Positions 52,126 to 62,734 of a stretch of 64,000 nucleotides of DNA are shown here, in pieces (position 1 is the first letter of the stretch; each line of letters begins with the position of its first letter). A program made the position numbers and the translations under genes. The notes under the pieces were generated by a model. The model saw only the letters and a program-made list of their open reading frames with translations, ran no database searches and was not told the origin of the DNA. Source of the stretch: Calliopsis andreniformis (taxonomy: Eukaryota; Arthropoda; Insecta; Hymenoptera; Andrenidae); assembly GCF_051401765.1 (NCBI RefSeq), contig NW_027480422.1, forward strand, positions 14,340,001 to 14,404,000. Reading direction: 5' to 3'.

Positions 52126-52845
52126 AAGGGTAAGGTCATTTCTACGTTCCGGGCATCCTAGGCTTCACTCTAGGGCATTGCTCCACCACATCGAATAGCT
52201 GCGGCCTTAGAAGTCAACGCCAGAAGCATAAAATACAATACAAATACAACAGTTTTTCCATCGTATAACAGGAATAATTGCAACCAGTGTGAAAGTGATG
52301 GTCATTTCTACGTTACGGGGAAACTAAGCTTCAGTCTAGGGCGCGGTTCCCCAATATCGAATAGTTAGGGCCTAAGAAGTCAACGCCAGGAGCACCAAAT
52401 ACAAAATAAATACAACAGTTTTTCCATCGTATAGCAGGAATAATTGCAACCAGAGTGAAGGTGATGGTCATTTCTACGTCCCGTGCTACCTAGGCTTCAC
52501 TCTAGGGCGTTGCTCCACCAGATCGAATAGCTAGGAACTTAGAAGTCAACGCTAGGAGCACCAAATACAAAATAAGTACAATAGTTTTTCCATCGTATAA
52601 AACGAATAATTGCAACCAGTATGAAAGCTATGGTCATTTCTACGTTCCGGGCAACCTAGGCTTCACTCTTGGGCGTTGCTCCACCAGATCCAATAGCTAG
52701 GGCCTAAGAAGTCAACGCCAGGAGCACCAAATACAAAATAAGTACAATAGTTTTTCCATCGTATAAAACGAATAATTGCAACCAGTATGAAAGCTATGGT
52801 CATTTCTACGTTCCGGGCAGCCTAGGCTTCACCCTAGGGCGTTGC

Positions 52846-54200
52846 TCCAACAGATCCAATAGTTAGGGCCTTAGAAGTCAATGCCAGAAGCATAAAATAC
52901 AATATAAATACAACAGTTTTTCCATGTATAAAATGAATAATTGCAAACAGTGAGGAAGTAATGGTCATTTCTACGTTCCGGGCAACCTAGGCATCACTCT
53001 AGGGCGTTGCTCCACCCCATCGAATAGGTACGGCCTTAGAAGTCGACGCCTGAAGCATAAAAGACAATAAAAATACAACAGTTTTTTCATCGTATAACAG
53101 GAATAATTGCAACAAGCCTGAAGGTAATGGTCATTTCTACGTTCCGGGCAATCTAGGCTTCTCTCTAGGGCGTTGCTCCACCAGTTCGAATAGCTAGGGC
53201 CTAACAAGTCAACGCCAGAAGCATAAAATACAATAGAAATACAACAGCTTTTCCATTGTATAAAACGAATAATTGCAATCAGTATGAAAGTTATGGTCAT
53301 TTATTCGTTCCGGGCAACCTAGGCATCACCCTAGGGCGTTGCTCCAACAGATCCAATAGTTAGGGCCTAAGAAGTCTACGCCAGAAGTATAAAATACAAC
53401 ACAAATACAACAGCTTTCCCATCGTATAACAGGAATAATTGCAACCAGTGTGTAAGATATGGACATTACTACGTTCCGGGCAACCTAGGCTTCACTCTAG
53501 AGAGTTGCTCCACGACATCGAGTAGCTACGGCCTTAGATGTCAACGCCAGAAGCATAAAATACAATATAAATACAACAGTTTTTCCCTTGTATAGCAGGA
53601 ATAATTGCAACCAGTGTGAAAGGTATGGTCATTTCTACGTTCCGGGCAACCTAGGCTTCACTCTAGGGCGTTGCTCCACCACATCGAATACATTGGGGCT
53701 TAGACGTCAACGCCAGAAGCATAAAGTACATTAAAAATCCAACAGTTTGTCCATCGTATAACAGGAATAGTTGCCACCAGTGTGAAAGTGATGGTCATTT
53801 CTGGATTCCGAGCAACCTAAGCTTCACTCTAGGGCGTCGCTCCTCCAGATAGAACAGTCAGGGCCCAGGAAGTCAACGCCTGAAGCATAAAATGCAATAT
53901 AAATACAACAGTTTTTCCCTTGTATAACAGGAGTAATTGCAACCAGTGTGAGGGGTATGGTCATTTCTACGTTCCGGGCAACCTAGGCTTCACTCTAGGG
54001 CGTTGCTCCACCACATCGAATAGCTGCGGCCTTAGAAGTCAACGCCAGAAGCATAAAATACAATAGAAATGCAACAGTTTTTCCATCGTATAACTGGAAT
54101 AATTGCAACCAGTGTGAAAGATATGGTCATTTCTACGCTACGGGAAATCTAGGCTTCACTCTAGAGGGTTGCTCCAACACATCGAGTAGCTACGGCCTTA
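52846..54200 (+). repeat. Third, internally shortened relative of the 22-monomer HOR
   Basis: From 52846 to about 53440 it matches HOR unit 1 at offset 9455. From about 53440 onward it matches at offset 6967 (GGACATTACTACG at 46494 and 53461). The change of 2488 is 15 monomers less two bases, so fifteen monomers are missing in register. The tail to about 54200 matches 50130-50890. Confidence 0.88.
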
Positions 54201-54299
54201 GAAGTCAACGCCAGAAGCATAAAATACAATATAAATACAACAGTTTTTCCATCGTATAACAGGAATAATTGCAACCAGTGTGAAAGTGATGGTCATTTC

Positions 54300-55550
54300 T
54301 ACGTTACGGGGAAACTAGGCTTCAGTCTAGGGCGCGGTTCCCCAATATCGAATAGTTAGGGCCTAAGAAGCCTACGCCAGAAGCATAAAATACAATATAA
54401 ATACCACAGCTCTTCCATCGTATAACAGGAATAATTGCAACCAGAGTGAAGGTGATGGTCATTTCTAACTTCCGGGCAACCTAGGCTTCACTCTAGAGCG
54501 TTGCTCCACTAGATCGAATAGCTACGGCCTAATAAGTCAACGCCAGAAGCACAAAATAAAATAAAAGTACAACAGTTATTCCATCGTATAACAGGAATAA
54601 TTACAACCAGTGCGAAAGAAATGGGCATTTCTACGTTCCGTGCAACCTAGGCTTCACTCTAGGGCGTTGATCCACCAGGTCGAATAGTTAGGGCCTTAGA
54701 AAACAACTCCAGACGCATAAAATACAATATAAATACAACAGTTTTTCCACGGTGTAAAACGAATAATTGCAACCAGTATGAAAGTTATGGTCATTTCTAC
54801 GTTCCGGGCAACCTAGGCTTCACCCTAGGTCGTTGCTCCTCCAGATCGAATAGTTAGGGCCTAAGAAGTCAACGCCAGAAGCATAAAATACAATAGAGAT
54901 ACAACAGTGTTTCCATCGTATAACAGGAATAATTGCAACCAGTGTGAAAGTTATGGTCATTTCAACGATCAGTGCAACCTAGGCTTCACTCTAGGGCGCT
55001 GTTCCACCAGATCGAATAGCTACGGCCTTAGAAGTCAACGCCATAATTATAAAAAACAATATAAATACAACAGTTTTTCCATTGTATAAAACGAATAATT
55101 GCAAACAGTGTGGAGGTAATGGCCATTTCTACTTTCCGGGCAACCTAGGCTTCACTATAGGGCGTTTCTCCACCACATCGAATAGCTACGGCCCTAGAAG
55201 TCAACGCCTGAAGCATAAAATATAATATAAATACAACAGTTTTTCCATCGTATAACAGGAATAATTGCAACCAAAGTGAAGGTGATGGTGACTTCTAAGT
55301 TCCGGGCAACCCAGGCTTCACTCGAGAGCGTTGCACCACCAGATCGAATAGCTAGGGCCTTAGAAGTCAACGCCAGAAGCATAAAATAAAATATAAATAC
55401 AACAGTTATTCCATCGTATAACAGGAATAATTACAACCAGTGTGAAAGTAATGGGCATTTGTTCGTCCCGTGCAACCTAGGCTTCACTCTAGGGCGTTGC
55501 TCCACCAGATCCAATAGTTAGGGCCTAAGAAGTCAACGCCAGAAGCATAA
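54300..55550 (+). repeat. Segment copied at 56789-58370, lacking two monomers
   Basis: The offset is 2489 (15 monomers less 1) from 54300 to about 54950, and 2820 (17 monomers less 2) from about 55030. The later copy holds two extra monomers at about 57481-57812. Shared markers are GTCTAGGGCGCGGTTCCCC, CTACGCCAGAAGC and TTCCACGG. Confidence 0.86.
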
Positions 55551-55856
55551 AATACAATACAAATACAACAGCTTTTCCATCGTATAACTGGAATAATTAC
55601 GAACAGTGTGTAAGATATGGACGTTACTACGTTCCGGGCAACCTAGGCTTCACTCTAGGGCGTTGCTCCACCACATCGAATAGTTAGGGCCTTAGAAGTC
55701 CATGCCAGAAGCATATAATGCAATATAAATACAACAGTTCTTCCACTGTATAATATGTATAATTGCAAACAGTGTGGAAGTAATCATCATTTCTACGTTC
55801 TGGCAACCTAGGCTTCTCTCTAGGGCGTTGCTCCACCACATCGAATAGCTACGGCC

Positions 55857-56771
55857 TTAGAAGTCAACGCCTGAAGCATAAAATATAATATAAATAAAAC
55901 AGTTTTTACATCGTATAGCAGGAATAATTGGAACCAGAGTGAAGGTGATGGTCATTTCTACGTCCCGTGCTACCTAGGCTTCACTCTAGGGCGTTCCTCC
56001 ACCAGATCGAATAGCTAGGAACTTAGAAGTCAACGCTAGGAGCGTAAAATAAAATAAAAATACAACAGTTTTTCCATCGTATAAAAGGAATAATTGCAAC
56101 CAGTATGCATGTTATGGTCATTTCTACGTTCCGGGCAACCTAGGCTTCACTCTTGGGCGTTGGTCCACCAGATCCAATAGCTAGGGCCTAAGAAGTCAAC
56201 GCCAGGAGCACCAAATACAAAATAAATACAATAGTTTTTCCATCGTATAAAACGAATAATTGCAACCAGTATGAAAGCTATGGTCATTTCTACGTTCCGG
56301 GCAACCTAGGCTTCACTCTAGGGCGTTGCTCAACCACATCGAATAGCTACGGCCCTAGAAGACAACGCCATAACTATAACATACAATATAAATACAACAG
56401 TCTTTCCGTCGTATAAAACGAATAATTGCAACCAGTCTGATAGTTATGGTCATTTCTACGTTCCGGGCAATCTAGGCTTCTCTCTACGGCGTTGCTCCAC
56501 CAGATCGAATAGTTAGGGCCTAAGAAGTCAACGCCAGAAGCATTAAATACAATAGAAATGCAACAGTTTTTCCATCGTATAACAGGAATAATTGCAACCA
56601 GTGTGAAAGATATGGTCATTTCTACGATACGGGCAACCTAGGCTCCACTCTAGGGCGTCGTCCCACCAGATCGAATAGTTAGAGCCTAAGAAGTCTACGC
56701 CAGAAGCATAAAATGCAATAAAAATACAACAGCTTTTCCATCGTATAACAGGAATAATTGCAACCAGTGTG
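55857..56771 (+). repeat. 5.5-monomer segment, second copy of 51211-52125
   Basis: The order of the rare monomers matches 51211-52125. It runs directly into the copy of 54300 onward, so two segments that are about 2.2 kb apart in the first locus are adjacent in the second. Confidence 0.85.
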
Positions 56772-56788
56772 AAAGTGATGGTCATTTC

Positions 56789-58610
56789 TACGTTACGGGG
56801 AAACTAGGCTTCAGTCTAGGGCGCGGTTCCCCAATATCGAATAGCTAGGGCCTAAGAAGCCTACGCCAGAAGCATAAAATACAATATAAATACCACAGCT
56901 TTTCCATCGTTTAACAGGAATAATTGCAACCAGAGTGAAGGTGATGGTCATTTCTAAATTCCGGGCAACCTAGGCTTCACTCTAGAGCGTTGCTCCACCA
57001 GATCGAATAGCTGCGGCCTTATAAGTCAACGCCAGAAGCACAAAATAAAATAAAAATACAACAGTTATTCCATCGAATAACTGGAATAATTACAACCAGT
57101 GTGAAAGTAATGGGCATTTCTACGTTCCGTGCAACCTAGGCTTCACCCTAGGGCGTTGATCCACCAGGTCGAATAGTTAGGGCCTTAGAAAACAACTCCA
57201 GACGCATAAAATACAATATAAATACAACAGTTTTTCCACGGCGTCAAACGAATAATTGCAACCAGTATGAAAGTTATGGTCATTTCTACGTTCCGGGCAA
57301 CCTAGGCTTCACCCTAGGGCGTTGCTCCTCCAGATCGAATAGTTAGGGCCTAAGAAGTCAACGCCAGAAGCATAAAATACAATAGAGATACAACAGTTTT
57401 TCCATCGTATAACAGGAATAATTGCAAGCAGTGTGAAAGTTATGGTCATTTCAACGATCAGGACAACCTAGGCTTCACTCCAGGGCGTTGCTGCACCACA
57501 TCGGATAGCTACGGCCTTAGAAGTCAACGCCAGAAGATTAAAATACAATATGAATACAACAGATTTTCCATCGTATAATACGAACAATTGCAATCAGTAT
57601 GAAAGTTATGGTCATTTCTACGTTCCGGGCAACCTGGGCTTCACCAGAGGGCGTTGCTCCACCAGATCCAATAGTTAGGACCTAAGAAGTCCACGCCAGA
57701 AGCATAAAATACAAAATAGATACAACAGTTTTTCCATCGTATAACAGGAGTAATTGCAACCAGTGTGAAAGTGAAAGTCATTTCTACGTTCCGGCAACCT
57801 AGGCTTCACTCTAGGGATCTGTTCCACCAGATCGAATAGCTACGGCCTTAGAAGTCAACGCCATAACTATAAAAAACAATATAAATACAACAGTTTTTCC
57901 ATTGTATAAAACGAATAATTGCAAACAGTGTGGAGGTAATGGCCATTTCTACTTTCCGGGCAACCTAGGCTTCACTATAGGGCGTTTCTCCACCACATCG
58001 AATAGCTACGGCCCTAGAAGTCAACGCCTGAAGCATAAAATATAATATAAATACAACTGTTTTTCCATCGTATAACAGGAATAATTGCAACCAGAGTGAA
58101 GGTGATGGTGACTTCTAAGTTCCGGGCAACCCAGGCTTCACTCTAGAGCGTTGCACAACCAGATCGAATAGCTAGGGCCTTAGAAGTCAACGCCAGAAGC
58201 ATAAAATAAAATATAAATACAACAGTTATTCCATCGTATAACAGGAATATTTACAACCAGTGTGAAAGTAATGGGCATTTCTACGTCACGTGCAACCTAG
58301 GCTTCACTCTAGGGCGTTGCTCCACCAGATCCAATAGTTAGGGCCTAAGAAGTCAACGCCAGAAGCATAAAATACAATATAAATACAACAGTTTTTCCCT
58401 TGTATAACAGGAATAGTTGCAACCAGTGTGAAAGCTATGGTCATTTCTACGTTCCGGGCAACTTAGGCTTCACTCTAGGGCGTTGCTCCACCACATCGAA
58501 CAGTTAGGGCCTTAGAAGTCCATGCCAGAAGCATATAATGCAATATAAATACAACAGTTCTTCCACTGTATAATATGTATAATTGCAAACAGTGTGGAAG
58601 TAATGGTCAT
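56789..58610 (+). repeat. Second copy of 54300-55790, with a two-monomer gain
   Basis: The copy includes 57481-57812, which is absent from the first locus. About 57481-57720 of this closely resembles 25521-25760, including CTGGGCTTCACCAGAGGGCG (57636 and 25676). After 58349 the monomer differs from that at 55550-55640, but the following GTCCATGCCAGAAGCATATA monomer matches again, so a single monomer has been swapped. Confidence 0.85.
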
Positions 58611-61600
58611 TTCTACGTTCCGGGCAACTTAGGCTTCACTCTAGGGCGTTGCTCCACCAGATCGAATAGCTAGGGACTTAGAAGTCAACGCTAGAAGCGT
58701 AAAATAAAATAAAAATACAACAGTTTTTCCATCGTATAAAACGAATAATTGCAACCAGTGTGAAAGTTATTGTCATTTCTACGTTCCGGGCAACCTTGGC
58801 TTAACTCCAGGGCGTTGCTCCACCAGATCGAATAGCTAGGGACTTAGAAGTCAACAACAGAAGCATAAAATAAAATAAAAATACAAGTTTTTCCATCGTA
58901 TAAAACGAATAATTGCAACCAGTATGAATGTTATGGTCATTTCTACGTTCCGAGCAGCCTAGCTTTCGCTCTATGGCGTTGCTCCACCACATCGAATAGT
59001 TAGGGCCTTAGAAGTCAATGCCAGAAGCATAAAGTACAATAGAAATACAACAGCTTTTCCATCGTATAAAACGAATAATTGCAATCAGTATGAAAGTTAT
59101 GGTCATTTATACGTTCCGGGCAACATAAGCATCACCCTAGGGCGTTGCTCCAACAGATCCAATAGTTAGGGCCTATGGAGTCAACGCCAGGAGCACCAAA
59201 TACAAAATAGATACAGCAGTTTTTCCATCGTATAAAACGAATAATTGCAACCAGTCTGATAGCTATGGTCATTTCTACGTTCCGGGCAGCCTTGGCTTTA
59301 CTCTAGAGCATTGCTCCACCAGATCGAATAGTTAGTGCCTAAGAAGACAACGCCAGAAGCCTAAAATACAATATAAATACAACAGCTTTTACACCGTATA
59401 TAATGTATACTTGCAAACAGTGTGAAAGTAAAGGCCATTTCTACGTTCCGGGCAACCTACGCTTCACTCTAGGGAGTTGTTCCACCGGATCGAATACTTG
59501 GGGCGTAAGAAGTCGACGCCAGAAGCATAAAATACAATATAAATACAACAGTTTTTCCCTTGTATAAAAGGAATAATTGCATCTAGTGTGAAAGCTATGG
59601 TCATTTCTACGTTCCGGGCAACCTAGGCTTCACTCTAGGGCGTTGCTCCACCACATCGAATAGTTAGGGCCTTAGAAGTCAATGCCAGAAACATAAAACA
59701 CAATATAAATACAACAGTTTTACCCTTGTATAACAGGAATAATTTCAAACAGTGTGAAAGCTATGGTCATTTCCACGTTCCGGGCAACCTAGGCTTCACT
59801 CTAGGGCGTTGCTCCACCACATCGAGTAGTTAGGGCCTTAGAAGTCAATGCCAGAAGCATAAAATACAGTATAAATACAACAGTTTTTCCACTGTATAAT
59901 ATGAATAATTGCAAACAGTGTGAAAGTGATGGTCATTTCTACGTTCTGGGCAACCTAGGCTTCACTCTAGTGCGTTGCTCCACCAGATCGAATAGTTAGG
60001 TCCTAAGAAGTCAACGCGAGAAGCATACAATACAATATAAATACAACAGCTTTTCCATCGTATAACAAGAGTAATTTTAGCCGGTGTGAAAGTAATGCCC
60101 ATTTATACGTTCCGCGAATCCTAGACTTAACTCTGAGGCATTGCTCCACCAGATCGAAGAGTTAGGCCCTTAGAAGTCAAACCCAAAAGCATAAAATACA
60201 AAATAAATACAACAGCCTTTCCATCGTATAAAACGAATAATAGCAACCTGTGTGAAAGTTATGGTCATTCCTACGTTCCGGGCAACCAATGCTTGACTCT
60301 ATGGCGTTGCTCCACCAGACCGAATAGGTAGGGCCATAGAAGTCAACGCCATCAATATAAAATACAATATAAATACAACAGTTTTTCCATTGTATAAAAT
60401 GAATAATTGCAATCAGTATGAAGGTTATGGTCATTTCTACGTTTCGGGCAACCTAGGCTTCACTCTAGGCGTTGCTCCACCACATCGAATAGTTAGGGCC
60501 TTAGAAGTCAATGCCAGAAGCATAAAATACGATATAAATACATCAGCCTTTCCATTGTACAACAGGAATACTTGCTACCAGTGTGAAGGTAATGGACATT
60601 TCTACGTTCCGGGCAACCGCGGCTTCACTCTAGTGCGTTGCTCCACCAGATCGAATAGTTCGGTCCTAAGAAGTCAACGCGAGAAGCATACAATACAATA
60701 TAAATACAACAGTCTTTCCGTCGTAAAACAGGAATAATTGCGCCCAGTGTGAAAGAAATGGCTATTTCTACATCCAGCGCAACTAAGGTTTCACTCTAGG
60801 GCGTGCTACACCAGATCGAATAGTTAGGGGCTTAGAAAACAAGGCCAGACGCATCAAATGCAATAAAAATACAACAGCTTTTCCATCGTATAGCATGAAT
60901 AATTGTAACGAGAGTGAAAGTAATGGTCATTTCTACGTTTCGGGCAACCTGGGCTTCACTCTAGGGCGTTGGTCCACCAGATCCAATAGTTAGGGCCTAA
61001 GAAGTCAACGCCAGAAGCACCAAATACAAAATAAATACAACAGTTTTTCCATCGTATAAAATGAATAATTGCAGCCAGTATGAAAGTAGTGGTCATTTCT
61101 ACGTTTCGGGCAACATAGGCTTCACTCTTGGACGTTGCCTCACGCGATTCAATAGCTAGAACCTTAGAAGTCAAAGCCAGAAGCATAAAATACAATATAA
61201 ATACAACAGTCTTTCCATCGTATAGCATGAATAATTGCAACCAGTGTGAAAGTGATGGTCATTTCTACATTCCGGGCAACCTAGGCTTATATTTAGGGCG
61301 TTGCTCCACCCGATCGAATAGTTAGGGACTTAGAATTCAACGCCAGAAGCATAAAATAAAATAAATATACAACCGTTGTTCCATCGTATACCAGGAATAA
61401 TTACAACCAGTGTGAAAGTAATGGCGATTTCTACGTTCCGGGAATCCTAGACTCAACTCTGAGGTATTGCTCCACCAGATCGAAGAGTTAGGGCCTTAGA
61501 CGTCGAAGCCAGAAGCATAAAATACAAAATAAATACAACAGCCTTTCTATCGTATAACAGGAATAAATGCAACCAGTGTGAAAGTGATGGTCACTTCTAC

Positions 61601-61794
61601 GTTCCGGGCAACCTATGCTTCACTCTATGACGTTGTTCCACAAGATCGAATAGTTAGGGCCTAAGAAGACTACGCCAGAAGCATAAAATATAATATAAAT
61701 ACAACAACCTTTCCAACGTATAACAGGGATAATTGCAACCAGTGTGAAAGTAATGGGCATTTCTACGTTCCGAGCAACCTAGGTTTCACTCTAG
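58611..61794 (+). repeat. Monomeric satellite
   Basis: About 19 ordinary monomers of mixed classes. Two neighbouring groups share GTTCTAAGAAGTCAACGCG-like variants (about 60000 and 60665), and the AGTTAGGGCCTTAGAAGTCA monomers near 59660 and 59830 are close relatives. No exact short period and no foreign sequence are seen. Confidence 0.72.
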
Positions 61795-62734
61795 GGCGTT
61801 GCTCCACCTGATCGAATAGCTAAGGACTTAGAATTCAACGCCAGAAGAATAAAATACAATATAAGTACAGTAGTTTTTCCATCGTATAATATGAATAATT
61901 GCAAACAGTGTGAAAGTAATGCTCATTTCTACATTCCGGGCAACCTAGGCTTCACTCTAGGGCGCTGTTCCACCAGATCCAATAGTTAGGGCTTAAGATG
62001 TCAACTCCAGAAGCATAAAATACAAATTAAATACATCAGATTTTCCATCGTATAAAACGAATAATTGCAACCAGTATGAAAGCTATGGTCACTTCTACGT
62101 TCCGGGCAACCTAGGCTTCACTCTAGGGCGTTGCTCCACCACATCGAGTAGCTACGGTCTTTGAAGTCAACGCCAGAAGCATAAAATACAGTATAAATAC
62201 AACAGTTTTTCCGTCGTATAAAGTGAATAATTGCAAACATTGTGAAAGTAACGGTCATTTCTACGTTCCGGGCAACCTAGTCTCCACCCTAGGGCGTTGC
62301 TCCACGAGATCGAATAGTTAGGGACTTAGAATTCAACGCCAGGAGCATAAAATACAATAAAAATGCAACAGTCTTTCCATCGTGTAACAGGAATAACTGC
62401 AACTAGTGTGAAAGTACTGGACATTTCTACGTTCCGTGTAACCCAGGCTTCACTCTAGGGCGTTGCTCCACCTGATCGAATAGCTAAGGACTTAGAATTC
62501 AACGCCAGAAGAATAAAATACAATATAAGTACAGTAGTTTTTCCATCGTATAATATGAATAATTGCAAACAGAGTGAAAGTAATGCTCATTTCTACATTC
62601 CGGGCAACCTAGGCTTCACTCTAGGGCGCTGTTCCACCAGATCCAATAGTTAGGGCTTAAGATGTCAACGCCAGAAGCATAAAATACAAATTAAATACAT
62701 CAGATTTTCCATCGTATAAAACGAATAATTGCAA
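61795..62734 (+). repeat. Four-monomer-spaced duplication (664 bp)
   Basis: CACCTGATCGAATAGC followed by TAAGGACTTAG lies at 61821 and 62485, an offset of exactly 664 (4 x 166). The shared part runs about 275 bp, from 61795-62070 to 62459-62734, and includes GTACAGTAGTTTTTCC and AAATTAAATACATCAG. Confidence 0.87.

Noticed and set aside
60390..60737. The longest frame in the window, 115 residues on the plus strand
   Set aside because: It spans two ordinary monomers and is open only because single-base indels, such as CTCTAGGCGTTG near 60465, keep the frame between stops. No protein family is recognisable.
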